The translations under genes were made by a program, and so were the position numbers. Of a DNA stretch of 64,000 bases, positions 45,901 to 58,457 are shown one piece after another. The DNA comes from Quillaja saponaria. Taxonomy: Eukaryota > Streptophyta > Magnoliopsida > Fabales > Quillajaceae. The number at the start of each line of letters is the position of its first letter. Within the stretch, counting starts at the first letter, position 1. Where the stretch lies: contig CM055605.1 of assembly GCA_029379385.1 (NCBI GenBank), positions 5,615,001-5,679,000 of the forward strand. The letters are read 5' to 3'. A model generated the notes under the pieces. The model searched no databases. It was not told the origin of the DNA and worked only from the letters and a program-made list of their open reading frames with translations.

Positions 45901-48055
45901 AGTCAACAGGTGAGGAGGCGGTGACCAAACCTTTTAATTTCTGACTTGTCATTTTATCATTCATGGAGGTCTAAGTCATTGGCATATTTTTCATTCTGTT
46001 GCTCTCGCAACCAATATGACCATAAGGCTTTGCTTCCATGTAAACTATGTAGCTATGATGACCCACAATCATATAAAAGTATCAATTTCATCTTTCTTGT
46101 TCATTCCAAAATAAAAATGACTCATGTGTACTTGCTTGTCAAGGGCTATTCTTTGTAAAAGATTCTCCATATTACACTATGACAGCCAAGATTCAAAAAA
46201 TCATTAGACCACACAGGAAACAGTTTGGAATGGCTCATGGAATTTAGCAGACAGCAAACTCAAATTCGGGAGATAACCAAAATCCTTTCTTTGGAAAGCA
46301 AGGAAACATGACTTTTACCATTTTCATTTGATCCTGCATATCATATATGGGTGTGTAGCAAAAGATCATCAATGGCAAGCAAAGCCAAATCGGAGCTTAA
46401 ATAAAAAAAAAAGTGATAAATACCTACCACATGCGTAAGTGATTCTGGTTTTGGAGTAAGCTCATCTTCAGCAAGAATTGCATAGTCAGCATAAGTGCCC
46501 CTCACAGCAGTTGGATGCAATGCACCGAAAACTTCTTGCCCTATCGTCAACTTTTGTACTGAAGCTCCAAGTGCTGCAACCTCTCCACTGATATCACGAC
46601 CCAGAATGAGAGGTAAAAGTGGTTCAAATATGGAACGTCCATAACCAGATCGCATCTATACAAAATTCAACTTATACAGATCACACTACATCTCTAGAAT
46701 TAATGTAAAAAATAATCTCTATTTAGAGCACAGATGACCTGAGAAGTAATCAAATCTTGCACTTAATCATTTTGGAGAAACTTAAGACAGGCTAGAAAGG
46801 TTCCAAGTAATAAACTACAGAGAAAAAATTACTTCTTGTTAGATATAATGCTAAAACTAGACATTTAAATAATGTTATTGCATTTTTCTCCCATTTGATA
46901 TCAGTATTTAAGTTTTAAAAATAATAGTGTGAAGTTTTACAATGTACATGATGACCATAAACTCACAGACGACTGGCACTTGCAAGTTCTTACAGAGTTA
47001 AATGTCAACCTTCCTGCATGACAGCAGGTAGATTGCTGTACCCTATTAGAGCTGGACTTCAATTCTGCTGAGTTGGATGACAAGGACACCAACCACAGAC
47101 CACCTTTTTTTTGTCTAATTGATTGAATTCTTCTTCCACAGTGAAAATAGAAAGTAGGCAATGGAGAGTTCTAAATAGATGATCCAATTGTCCATACCCA
47201 CTGCATGAAACAAGTATAGCCTTGAACAGCATTCAGTCCCATAAATTTCATTTTAAATGTTTTACAAGGAAATAAAAATACTTTGAACTAAACAGTAGCT
47301 CAATTCAAATAGTGTAGTTAACATCTTTTATCTTTAGAATTATCCAGTTAGGTACGATGGTAATTTTGTTCACTTATTATGAATGCTGGACAGCTGGAGC
47401 TTGGAAATATTATGACAAACAGTTTTTTTCATATCTTGGGAAAGTAATCTCCTTCACTTAGATTCTTTCTCATTCCTTTGCACCAAAGACAAGGGATGCA
47501 AAGAGGCCGAGTGTCGAGATTATAAACAACTAAGTACTCGATTCATTTCTTTGATTTGGTCTTCTCCACTTCCGAACATAACAGATTAACAACCTTCCAA
47601 ATCCTTTTCCATTTTCGTCATTTCCCCACTAATTTTCCTCCCTTTCCCATTCCCAGCAACCAAACAGAACACCAATCAAACTGAACAACAAATAGCTAAT
47701 TGCATAAACAAATATATATATATAACAGAACTTTAAATAAAACAATAAAACTCACTCTTGTATCGAGCGGGTTAATGGAGACAGCACGAGCGCGAACAAG
47801 AACCTCATTGGGCTTTAGATCAGGAACTTCCACATTTGATCGAAGCTGAAGCACCTGAGGGCCACCAAACCTCGGCAATAACACTGCTCGGCAGCTGGAA
47901 ACGTAGCATCTAAACCCAACCATGTAATTCGAACAAAGCGAGCCGTAATTAGAATCGACAACCGCAATTCTTCTCAATTCACGAGACTTAAGGAACCGCA
48001 TCTTCCTCGTATTCTTCAAAAATTTGATTCCAAGTAAAGAATCACAAGGATTCAA
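42935..48055 (-). CDS. RTN4IP1-like zinc-free quinone oxidoreductase (MDR family), probably mitochondrial
   Basis: Seven exons on the minus strand: 48,055-47,756; 46,655-46,428; 45,704-45,631; 44,824-44,665; 44,531-44,412; 44,278-44,170; 43,116-42,935. They join in frame to 390 residues. The N-terminus (KFLKNTRKMRFLKSRELRRI) is basic like a mitochondrial presequence. A GroES-like domain follows (AVLLPRFGGPQVLQLRSN; LPLILGRDISGEVAALGASV; FGALHPTAVRGTYADYAI). Then comes the NADPH-binding fold with VLVVGGGGAVGFAAIQLAVA at about 205, and FDAVLDTIGVPE. The C-terminus is KIPVEKTFPITQVVEAHKAK then GKVVLELD. The catalytic-zinc cysteines of alcohol dehydrogenases are absent, as in quinone reductases. 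The sequence fits reticulon-4-interacting protein 1 homologues (At3g15090 type in Arabidopsis, from memory), NADPH-dependent reductases linked to mitochondrial ubiquinone metabolism in animals. Met1 or Met19 could be the start. Confidence 0.93.
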
Positions 48056-49315
48056 AGCATTAGACTGAAAGAGAAGTGGCGTGGTGTTTAGGGCTTTTGA
48101 TTAGTGTGTATGTGTACGTGCATACAGCACAGCCATGAAAGAGAGAGAAAGAGTGGACGTGTCTGTGTTTTGATCCGCAGAGAGGAAATGAGTGTCGTGT
48201 TACGTTGCGTTTAAATATTGGTGGGAGACGGTGGTTAAAGCCGCCGTTGGTTGTTACTACAGGGCGCCAGAAAGTAAATATAGAAGGGTATAAATGGAAG
48301 AATACGCAATATTCTTCTAAACCCTAAAAATAGCTCCTTATACTCGTGTAGCTATGATCAACATTATGAAAATTGACCTGCAGAAAGTGAATTAGTCAGA
48401 GAACAAGAAACTATATTAAGAAATTAAATTAGTGGATGTATATAAATTAATTGAATTTTATAATAAAGGATGTAAATAAATTAATTAAATTTTATAATAA
48501 CATATTGATTGGTTTTTGATGAATTTATAATTTTTGATAATTAAAATTAAAATTTTTTGCCTTTATCGAAAAAGTGTTTTTGTATACTTTATACTCCTAA
48601 AAGCTAAAATTAGAAATAATAATATTTATAAATAAAAAATAAGAGAAATTTGAATAAATTTTAATAATTTTTTAATTTAAACAATTTACTCATAATATTT
48701 ATTGTATTTCAATATATATCATTATTCTAATTTATGTGTAAAATTAAAATCTCTCAAATCAATAAAAAAAAAATACATCTTATCATGATTTAAATATCAA
48801 AATTATTTATCTAAAAACATTTTAGAAACAATTGTTACAAAAATATTTCGAAATTGAAACTTATAAATAATTTCAATACTCTAAATATTTTTTAAAAAAT
48901 GCAGACAACTTTTTTTTAAGTTAACTCAGCCAATTTAATTTTTTATATAACACTTCTTAAATAAATTTTACTTGCTTTTATAAATAGCATGAGTGTTTAA
49001 TGGTGTGAAAATAATTAATAATAAACCAAAAAGAAGAAAAGAGAAATCAAGAGTTCAAGTTAAGGTGGAGATTTGAGATCCTATATGATGTCATTCTTCT
49101 CCTTTTAACTCCTGAAACCACAGGGGAACTAATGTACAACAGCTGCTGCAGAAAACCATAGTTGTTACTACCTAGCATGGAATCTGGGGTCAGAGTTGGA
49201 CATCTCAAATAGGTGTGTGTGTCATCTAATCTCATTAACAATCTTGAAATTAAAAAAAAAAAAAAAAAAACCGAAATCCAGATGCACAGCTTAATCACAA
49301 AATGTTGATTCTAAT
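48056..49315. other. Promoter of the RTN4IP1-like gene and AT-rich spacer
   Basis: Positions 48,056-48,330 are GC-richer and contain ACGT-core motifs (GTACGTGCA near 48,114, GGACGTGTC near 48,154), plausible promoter sequence. The rest is AT-rich with no gene. About 49,050-49,315 is probably the 3' UTR of the next minus-strand gene. Confidence 0.5.
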
Positions 49316-52300
49316 CTATTGCCCTTCTGCCATGATCTGTCCGGAGGCAACAGGACCGGTGGTTGTGATGGTGCTGATTGTGAATGTAGCGCTGCCAGGG
49401 TGAATGCTACTAGGATCTCCGGCATTCGAATCAGTGGCTGCTTCAGCTTTTTTTGGATCCAGAATCATAGTTTGTGAGGCTAAAGAAACATTTGCATTTG
49501 AAGTTGGGGCCACCATCGTTACTTCTGCATTCCGCTGCTTTGGCACTGTGTCAGTAGTATTAGTGGCCCTGATAGCATGATTTGCAACATCCATGCTAGT
49601 TTTCTGCTGATCAACGGGTGTTGCTTCATTAACTGCATGAAGTTGTTGCAACCTGTAGTCAGTTTCAGGCCGACGGCAGACCTTCCTGAGGGGCACTATT
49701 TCCTGGAGAACCAAGCAAAATAGTGATTTAGAAAACTTCCTAAAACTGAGTGACTCTAATAGTACAATAAGTTGTTGTAATGTCAAGAACATATTCTCAA
49801 CAATTACAAGTTGCCAAACAATATCAGGGACAGTATGCCTCTTTGTGCCAAGGAAAAATAAATGAAAGGAAACGCGTTAGTTCAACTACTATTAATTTGT
49901 TACTACAACCAACATTATAGTAGAGGAGGACTCAATGTCAGTGGCATAACCAATATTCATGATTATCATTCTTAAACACAATCAAAATGAGATGCACTTC
50001 GATGAAGTAAATTCAAGAAGGCCACTCTATTACTTTGATGTGCAAACATTTACCAAGGAGAATATTCTTGATATAGCATTTATGCCTCACCAAGATGAAA
50101 AAAGATGAAGTTGGCACTACATAGTTATTATTGCACTACTTGGTCTTCTCAAAGAATGACAGCCTTTACAACCAAAATATCAAAAGAAATAAGGAAAGGG
50201 AAAAGGTAATATATGGAATTTTACATCTTTGGCCTAGCCTTTACAGGAATGTAAATTTCATTCATTCCTTTTCTAACAGATGTGACAACTAAACTGGATT
50301 AAGATATCAGTCACTAAAAAATACTAAACTCTTATGAAAAGAAATATAGATGTCAACAGAACTGGAGTGATGCTCTTAATATTCTACAGGTTAAAGAAAA
50401 ATGCCAACGGAAGCAGTGATTTAAGAACTGAAACTAAAGAATAGATCATCATGCAATCCAGAAAATTTGTTTAGCCACTCAGAAGGAACAAGAGACAAAT
50501 TATAGAAGATAAATGAAAGCACCACATTAAGAAATTGTATAGCAAAAATTTATACCTCTGACTGATCATGATCATAACGCACCAAAAACCTACAACGACA
50601 GCCTCTTACATCATGCCTCCGTCTTTGTGCATCGAGGACATGAGCATCAAAGTAAAGAGCTTGCTCTTTACCTTCCTAAAGTTCCCCCAAAAAAAAAGAT
50701 TGAAAAAGATACAATAAATCATGTTTCCTTCTTATCCACTAAATATAATTACATAACACTTAACTAGAAATAGTCCCACCTGAAAACAGAGAATGAGATC
50801 TCCTGGGAGGACTGCTACACATTCTGATGATTCACAAGGCAGAGAGCGGGGTCTGACATGTCTTCTGACATTAATCCACTCATCCTCCTCAGGTCCAAAA
50901 CCAGCAAACCTCACCAGCACTTCCTGGAGCAATAAAAATGATTTTAGCGTCTCATGAAGAATCTTGGCAGTTGGCATGGTCCAAGAGTATGTAACATGAT
51001 ATATAACAATTTTTACTTCTTTTTGCCACAATGACTGTCCAATATAAGTTCTTTAGCATAAATCTGAAGGAAAAACTTGTAGTTCAACAATGTCCATGTA
51101 ACAAAAATGCTTTTGGGAGAAATGTCAAACAATGAAAATTATGAAGGTTTAGAAGTGCAACCATCTGCCAACAATATTTCATAGAACAGTTCTTGTAGCT
51201 AATCATAGGTACTTCTGATTTAGCTGAAATACTACTGCTTTTGTTTATCTGCTTCCAATTAATTAAATGATGCTAGATGAAAATGTGGACACACATAAGT
51301 GATAGCTACAATTTACAATAACAAAAAAGAAATATAAAGATAACAAAAAAAAAAAAAAAAAAAAGATTACAAACTATATAAATGACGCAAGAAAGTTCAT
51401 TTCATGCTTGTGAACAACTTATAATAGACTTTAGCTTAAAAATTACCGGATCACTAGTCTCCAAATATCTGTGGGATAGAAAGTTTGTAACATCATACCT
51501 AAAAAAGGAAGACATTAAGTCAATAAGGCAAATCAACATTTGAGAAACTAAATTGTCTAAACATGAATCAGAGAAACTACTGACCATGCACCGTCCCTTC
51601 CAGATTTAGCTTCAAACTCCATGACAGAATTTTCTGGGGCAACCTTTCCTGTGTTTGGAACTGACTAAAAGAAAATGAGGGCAACATATACATGAAATAT
51701 GACTAAAAAACACCTGATACTTCAGAAACCATGGAAATGGCCAAATTAAGTTGCACCGTTTCTGGTTTGATTAAATTATCTTACAAATTTACAGGACTGC
51801 AAGAGGCAATGATACATTATTTTTTACTGTTATAAGATAATCAGTACCAAATTTGTAAAGAAAAAATGGAGTTGGAAATTATGGTGTCTTTTTCTTCTGT
51901 GAACAGACTGCTATACACCTTCAAATTTGCTAATATATTCATCAAAATCACATTGTAGAGGTTAATAATTTTAAAAAATAAAAACAATGCACCATTATGT
52001 GTTAAACACATGGTTTAGCCCAAAAGTTTATCTACCCAAGAACTCACATTATAGACATAGGAACCTACTATGATAAAGAGATAGTGATAAATTTCTGTAT
52101 CAAGCACAGATCTCTGTCTCACCCAACCCCCACCTGGCCCATGCCAGCATAATGGCAAGATTGACTTGCCAACCCATAATGGCCACATTGACTTCCCAAC
52201 CCCATAATGACCAAAATTACATCCAAAAAAGTCAAACTCAGAACAAGCGCCTTCAGAAGCAACTGGTCCCCGAGGATTACTATTCACTACTTCAAAGTGT

Positions 52301-54451
52301 GACCCATTGTAAAATTTCATTCTTTGAGAACTCAAAAGTTCAGTAACCCATTAATATCACACACTGTACAACTATACAGTTGACAGGCAACTAAAACAGT
52401 AAATTGTCCACATCCTTTAAATTTTAAGAAATATGAACAAATTAAATGTATGTCAAAGAACTTTAGTAAATTTTTCATTCTTTAAATGTATCCAACAAGA
52501 AATATGCTTTGGCTTTAGATATGTTATGATCTCAAAACATATAATGAATATATGCTTTTTAAGCTTAGTAGCAACTAGTAACTTCGGTCAAGGTACCAGG
52601 ATCAACTTGAACAAATATCATATAAAGCAAATATGGCAGCAGAGAACGTAAATCTGAAGACTAAAGAAAATGAGAAAGTAGAATGTATAGTATTTTGAAT
52701 GTAGAATAGCACCATTTTACCTGTAGTAGCAGGAGTGGAAGCAGCCACAGGTTGAGACATATTCCTAGAAGAGGCTGAATCAGCCCGAGGCATAGGTGTA
52801 ACATTTAACTTTCCAGGTGCCTTACTTGATTTTGCCCTTATAGCATAACGCTTATTTTGGAACCAATTCCAAACCTAGATGAAGACACCAAATAAGTAAA
52901 GACTCTGAATGATTCATTATTATGTAAAATATAGGTGTTCATACTTGCTTCATCTGCACTGTGATCTTGCCTTTTCGATCAGGCGATTCACTACAACCAA
53001 AAGATAAACCCCCAAGAATTTTAATTCTAATGCTTATAAAGAGATCAAATAATACTCAAATTCTTTAATTACTGAAAGATTCCACAGCACACCTGAACTT
53101 CTCTGCAAGACTCGTGATAACGTCCCGTTCTGGCATTGAATTATTGTGTTCATGCAAAATAGCTTCCATTTCTGCAACCTAAACAAATGAACAATAGTTT
53201 ATCTTAATTTTCTTTATAGTAAAATGCCCACTGCAAACCAGCCTCTATTCTACCATGCCACAATCGAAGGTGGTGTTTGTATTGTATCACGAAGTAAAAA
53301 CCACCATTAAATATGCATAATCAGCAACTGTAATGAACGATTTAAGAAGAACTTCCAAAAGCATTACAGCTCATAATTCATCACTTAGTTTCTACTGATC
53401 ACGAAAAAAGAAGTGACTAGATAATAAGCATGTAGCTATCTCTGTGTAAAGGGAGGCATTTCAAGTCTGTATAGAATGCCTGAATTTAAGTTCAGGTTTC
53501 ACTATTTTTCTTTTCGGGTACATATAAAAAAGAGAAATTGAGATTGAGATTGTATGGAGTATTTTGAAAAGTAATCACAAAAAATAGAAATACATAAACA
53601 TCTATAAGAAAGAGCAGGTGGAAGAAGCACAGAACAAAAAAAATGGGAGGGCATATGGAGGTAAACTAGCAATGTAATAGCATGTTTCTAAATTGAAGGG
53701 AAGTGGAATAAGAAAATTGCTGTCCAGAAGATCTCTTCTGATCCTTCAAAAAATAAATTATCACAAAAAAAATGTACTTTGCTTCTACCTTGTGGTTTAA
53801 CAATCAATAAGAACCAATCAACAAAGGCATAGTGTATTTGACTTAAGAAGCCTTTTTCTTTTCTTCTCCTAGTGAATAAAATACTTCCATTTCATTTCTT
53901 GATTCTTATGTGAAGTAGTTTAATGGGTATAGAGTAGGACAACTAATTACTACATGCTAGGCACCTAATACACCCTGGTAAATGTTGATGACATGACAGT
54001 CAAATTAAACATCACTCTAGTGTAATTTTGGAAAAAAGAAAAGCCCTATACAATCATTAAGATGGAGATCTAAAAATAAATCAAGCATAACTACGAGAAT
54101 TCTTAAAAGGAGAAACAGAAGACAGCCGAATTCAAGAAATAAACTAAAAAAAAAAGAACAGATAATACCAGCTACGGAGTAGACATTCACAATTTCACCT
54201 TAAAGTTGACAAATTTAACGCACAAGCAAACACTTACATACATAAACCGATCTATATGATATTGACCCACAAAATAAGCACAAATATACTTGAATGGAAC
54301 TGACCCATGTAAATGTTTTTACCTTGCATTAGAAATTTAGCATACAAACACGTATATAAGTAATAGGCATAACAAATTCTGAAAACCAAGATGATACCTC
54401 CGCCTGAGTGAAGCGGAAGGCAGGGCCTCCGTTACTTGGCGGCCTACCCAT
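49316..54451 (-). CDS. SHH2: SAWADEE homeodomain protein (SHH2/SHH1 type)
   Basis: Nine exons on the minus strand: 54,451-54,398; 53,178-53,093; 52,990-52,945; 52,874-52,721; 51,648-51,585; 51,498-51,447; 50,923-50,780; 50,675-50,556; 49,702-49,316. They join in frame to 368 residues. It starts [20 protein letters not shown]; a divergent homeodomain (about 9-75) ends in [16 protein letters not shown] linker ([10 protein letters not shown]) leads to the SAWADEE domain (about 115-255): [72 protein letters not shown]. The HDVRGCRC stretch provides the candidate zinc ligands. SAWADEE is a chromo-like reader of histone H3 tails. SHH1 recruits RNA polymerase IV in RNA-directed DNA methylation, and SHH2 is its close paralogue; the [15 protein letters not shown] start favours SHH2. 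The last about 110 residues are Thr/Ala-rich and apparently disordered. Confidence 0.93.
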
Positions 54452-54787
54452 GAGCAACAAGGCTTGCAAAAACTGCTCGGAGAGTCGGAGTCAGATACAG
54501 ACAGAATTTAATTTAAAAATCCAAAAAATTTCTGACGCATGTAGAGAGCGAATAGTTGTACTTGTCCGGATTCGAACCCTACCAGGGAATGGGGATCCTC
54601 CCATTTTAATAACAAATATATACGACGCCGTTTGATGTTGCAAAGGTACAAATCACAAGATTTGTTTTCTCCTTTAAAAGAATAATTTTATATTTGGTTT
54701 CTCTCTCTGATTTTCCCTCTCACCAAACAAGCCGTTCCTTTTTCTTTCCTCTATTTTTGTCGATTCTTGGATAGTTTTGAGTTTTTT

Positions 54788-54818
<31 letters not shown>

Positions 54819-55259
54819 TGGGATAGGATTTTAAGATAATAGGCCTTGGACTTCTTGAATAACAAAAAATAAAAATAAAAAATGCAGGAATTTGTTGGAG
54901 TTAACTCTTAATAATGATGTAGTATCTCTGGATTTTAAAATGTAGTGTCTGGATGATATAGATTCTTGATGTGTATTTTCATTTTTCATAAAATATTTTT
55001 GTATCATTTTTTGCTTTTTGATTCACTCTCTCAGTCTGAAAGTTTCAGAGAAAATCCTCTCAAACATTTATGGGAACTGATTCTCATTAGAAGCTAATCC
55101 TATTGTTCTGTCATCAGGACTTCAAATGCCATGGTACAATATTCAAATAGACTAGCTCATCCCATGTTTGATTTTTAGTTATTATATTATAAGTGCCACT
55201 TCAGGTCATTTATAATCCTGGACCCTCTACTAGCCAACAGGATGTGCATCAACACCAAG
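54452..55259. other. SHH2-like promoter and spacer
   Basis: Positions 54,452-54,780 should hold the leader and promoter of the minus-strand homeodomain gene. A tetranucleotide repeat lies within. No gene is supported. ORF 54,408-54,635 (plus) is antisense to exon 1 of that gene. Confidence 0.5.
54787..54820. repeat. (ATTT)n microsatellite
   Basis: About eight tandem TTTA/ATTT units upstream of the homeodomain gene. Confidence 0.85.
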
Positions 55260-58200
55260 AAACTCAGCAAGGCAATCTCAACACCATGAACCTCAGCAGC
55301 AAGATGGCAAAGTGCTCTTCTGGTACCTTCCTTGTTTAACAAACCAAGTTCCATATCCTTACAAGGTATCACAAAGTATCTAAAATATAAATGACAGTAT
55401 GGAATGGATATCAGAATCAAGTGTGGATGCAGGACTTTTGAAATGGTTGATTCTCGGATGCATCCTGCAAATTCTTCTTGAGATGACTTAGTAGTAATGC
55501 CTGCCAAAGGAAGTCCAAATCCAAGTTTACATTCCCCAGCCCAATAAATACACACACAAGCACAGCAACAGAAGGAATGAAATTTACAGATGTGCCGACC
55601 TCAAGATCATTGAGCAGGGCAAGGCTAACAACTACAAGGATCCTCCCTAAGATTAAGTCTGCCACCCTCTTCTGCACAATACGAAAATCCTTAGCTGCAT
55701 GTTGTATTATGTTGCAACTTGCAAAATGCCTTCTATTAACAACATTAAGTCAAGCATATTGACATTATGACGGTTCTTAGGTCCTGATTACACTCATTTT
55801 CCCAAACTTACGATTTCTGTTTAAGGTATTTGTCACATCAGTCTCACCATGGTCATAAAAGAACAGGTACGGGAGTCTAATCCTCAATGTTTTCAACAGA
55901 CTTCAAGAACTGGGCCTTCAAGCTACAGATTGATAACCTGATATGTCGTACGCTAGAGGCAAAATAGCTCCGTACCATTTGACTACTGATCATAGTAAAT
56001 ATTTTCTTATTATTATTTATACTTTTAGACTGGATATTTATTGAATGCTATGACATTTCTTTGTTGGGGGCATATTTCCACATTCCCATCATAGTTATTC
56101 TAGCTTAAGACATCCCAATAATTATAAGAAACATTATAGAATCATAATTCTACCTACGAAGGTTTATAAGAAGAAACTCAACTCAACTAAACTTTAAATC
56201 CCAAACTAGTTAGAATTAGCTAAAAATGAACTCTAGGATAAAATTATTTTAATTCCATATTTTCTATCAAAAAGCTGATAATACTCCTCATCTTATCAAG
56301 ACTCAAGACCAAACTCACCTGACCTAATACAATTTATAAGATCAAAAATTGTCTCAAAAAATTTCCCACTTTAGTTTCATCAATGGCAACATTATCTCTT
56401 GGAGACAAACAATATGACAAGGGACGGTTTAAATAAAATCGAAGATTCAATTTTATGGATACTTGATGCATAAATTGTGATGTTGCTTAGCAGCACCAAA
56501 AGTTAAAACTTAGGGAAAACTAGCCCAAATACTTAGTAATTGACTCTTGTGAGTTATATACACTTTCCTCTCCTACACCACCCACACCACACTTGGGATA
56601 GGATCTATGATGTGGCCCTACCACCCACACACCACGAAAGGTAAATACTCTGATACCATCTGTAACACCCTATGTCCAACTAGCCCAAGTACCTTTGAAA
56701 AGTCAACAACCCACACCTAGTAGTTGACTCTTGCGGGTTATATACACTTTCCTCTTTTTCAACTAATGTGAGACTTCCTCTCTTTTAGGGTATTACAGTA
56801 AGGGTTTAAAGAATAGGTGGACTAGGCTATTTAAGGTTCAAGGGTGGGTTTGAGTTTTGAACTAAAGGAAGCTAGGGCTGTGAATAGTTCACAACAGAGT
56901 ACTAGGGTTGAGATAGGTTTGGGGAAAGTTCGTGGAATAATGAGGTAGGATTTGAAAATAAATATTATTAACAATTTGCAGTGATGAAGACAAGTCTTGG
57001 CAAGGACTCAACTATTTGAATTGATAAAATTGAGAAATCAGGTTAGTACAGGTAAAAAAATTACGTTGCAGTCACTCAGATGTTCAAGCGTTGCAGACGA
57101 AGATGGCAGTAAACCATTATATTTATTTATATGATAATATTATTGAACTCAGAACAATAGTTTAGGCAAACAAATATTCAGCAGAAGAACCATTTTACAA
57201 TCCATGGCTACTGCATCGGTCAGACTGTCATATGGGTACTGGGTTACAAGGCATAAAATTCAAAGAGGAACAGCTTAAGAAGGTCCAACACATGCATTAC
57301 CCAAAAAAAAAAAAGTTTAAACACAAATACGACATTATAGTCGATGTAAATAACAATTGGAATAACAGTTTGATATTATCAAACAATGAAATCTTTTTCT
57401 TATAAAAGTCTTGGTACTTTAGAACTTCAGTCAACAAACAAAAGTGAGATGGGGATAAGTTGAATTTGGTTCTTCTTAACCTAGCAAGTTGTTATGCAAT
57501 TCAAGAAATACGTTATATGAACTGAAGTTACACTGATTTTTATGGAACTTGGTCCCTTCACAGGAACACATCTACTAAATTCTAAATCCCATGTTCCTTG
57601 GGAAGTTACAACAACATAGGCAGCCACAGCAAAAACCAATGGTCCCACCACACTCGTTTCAATTCTCTTGAACTCATATATACACTATGGACTCCATGTT
57701 CTCCACTACATCAAAAGACAGCTAAATTTAAGAAATACCTAAAATCTTCATTGATAGGAGTGAGAGCATTAATCTGTGAATCATTGTACTCTTCATTTGG
57801 CCTCACTTTACGCTTCCCTGTTAATAAAAAAAGAAACTTCTCAGCCACAATCATTGGACTTCTGCGTTTGTTTACGTGGTTTAACACTTAGCTGGTTGGC
57901 CGAGACATTAATAAACAAAGCAACTACCACAATAGCAATAACACCCAATATAGATTTTTCGGGTTTCTGATTCTGAAATGTCTGAAAATTTTGAAGGCTT
58001 TGAGATATGGATTTTCAGCTTCTACAAAACATGAATATCAATAAAACCAGCTGCTCACGTAGACAGACCATCGTAAATATACTCTACAGAAAAGAGAATA
58101 CTTGTTGGAGTTGAACCCAGTTGGGATTAAGCTGCAATTGCTTGGGTTTCTTTTCTTCTTTAACTCGCTCCTCATCTTCAACTACTTTGCGTCTTTGAGT
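55260..58200 (-). pseudogene. RNA exonuclease 4 (REX4)-like DEDDh exonuclease, decayed
   Basis: Exon remnants follow the REX4 order on the minus strand. They are: 58,200-58,102 (DEERVKEEKKPKQLQLNPNW VQLQQ, no start Met in frame); 58,021-57,945; 57,817-57,739 (GKRKVRPNEEYNDSQINALT); about 57,224-57,186 (SLTDAVAMDCKMV); 55,699-55,600 (AKDFRIVQKRVADLILGRIL then NDLE); 55,500-55,430 (LLLSHLKKNLQDASENQPFQ); 55,340-55,260 (EGTRRALCHLAAEVHGVEI). Lesions: one extra A in the second exon shifts the frame before GKRK and leads to a stop; the first catalytic motif DxE reads DCK; sequence after DCKMV and the region between motifs is lost; the final part with the catalytic His and last Asp is absent. A TRIM retrotransposon sits in a former intron. 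Working homologues trim rRNA precursors in nuclei. Confidence 0.85.
56510..56797 (-). mobile_element. TRIM retrotransposon (short LTRs, iMet primer site)
   Basis: Minus orientation. The 5' LTR (56,797-56,661, 137 bp) begins TGTAATACCC and ends GGGTGTTACA. After two bases comes the primer-binding site TGGTATCAGAGT (plus 56,647-56,658), matching initiator-Met tRNA. About 70 bp of internal sequence end in a purine-rich stretch (GTGGGTGGTGTAGGAGAGG). A shortened 3' LTR follows (about 56,573-56,510), sharing GGAAAGTGTATATAAC, AAGAGTCAA and TTGGGCTAGT with the first. No coding capacity is present, as in all TRIMs. It lies within an intron-like part of the REX4 pseudogene, in the same orientation. 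Confidence 0.85.
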
Positions 58201-58457
58201 TAGAGCTGGAACCCGAAGATAGAGACGGAAAGACGCAAAGGAAAAATTAAAAGAGAAGCAACGACGTCGTTTTTGAGGAATAAATAGAACTTAATACTCG
58301 CTTTAGTGGCGCGTGATGATAGGCAAACACAAAGCCATACAAAACCAGCACCCACTTCGAACTCCAAACTCAGAAGTGCGAGAGGCAGCAAAAGTTGCAA
58401 ACTTTTCTTCTTCTCCTTCTCTTTCTCCGATCAGCTCTCTTCCCTCCTGCATCTAAA
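58201..58457 (+). promoter_or_regulatory. Compact divergent promoter region between REX4 pseudogene and PP28 gene
   Basis: Only 257 bases separate the first REX4-like exon (minus) from the PP28 start codon (plus). The region contains ACGACGTCGTTTTTG (an ACGT core, near 58,261) and C/T-rich leader sequence next to the PP28 ATG. It was probably a shared promoter before the exonuclease gene decayed. The 66-codon frame at 58,200-58,400 (minus) is not the REX4 frame. Confidence 0.5.

Noticed and set aside
55187..55677. Reading the two overlapping minus-strand frames here as a working small gene
   Set aside because: They contain REX4-like exon pieces fused to intron sequence, and the catalytic end is missing, so they belong to the pseudogene.
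57598..57970. Plus-strand frames at 57,598-57,891 and 57,776-57,970
   Set aside because: Antisense to REX4-like exons; the minus strand explains the sequence.
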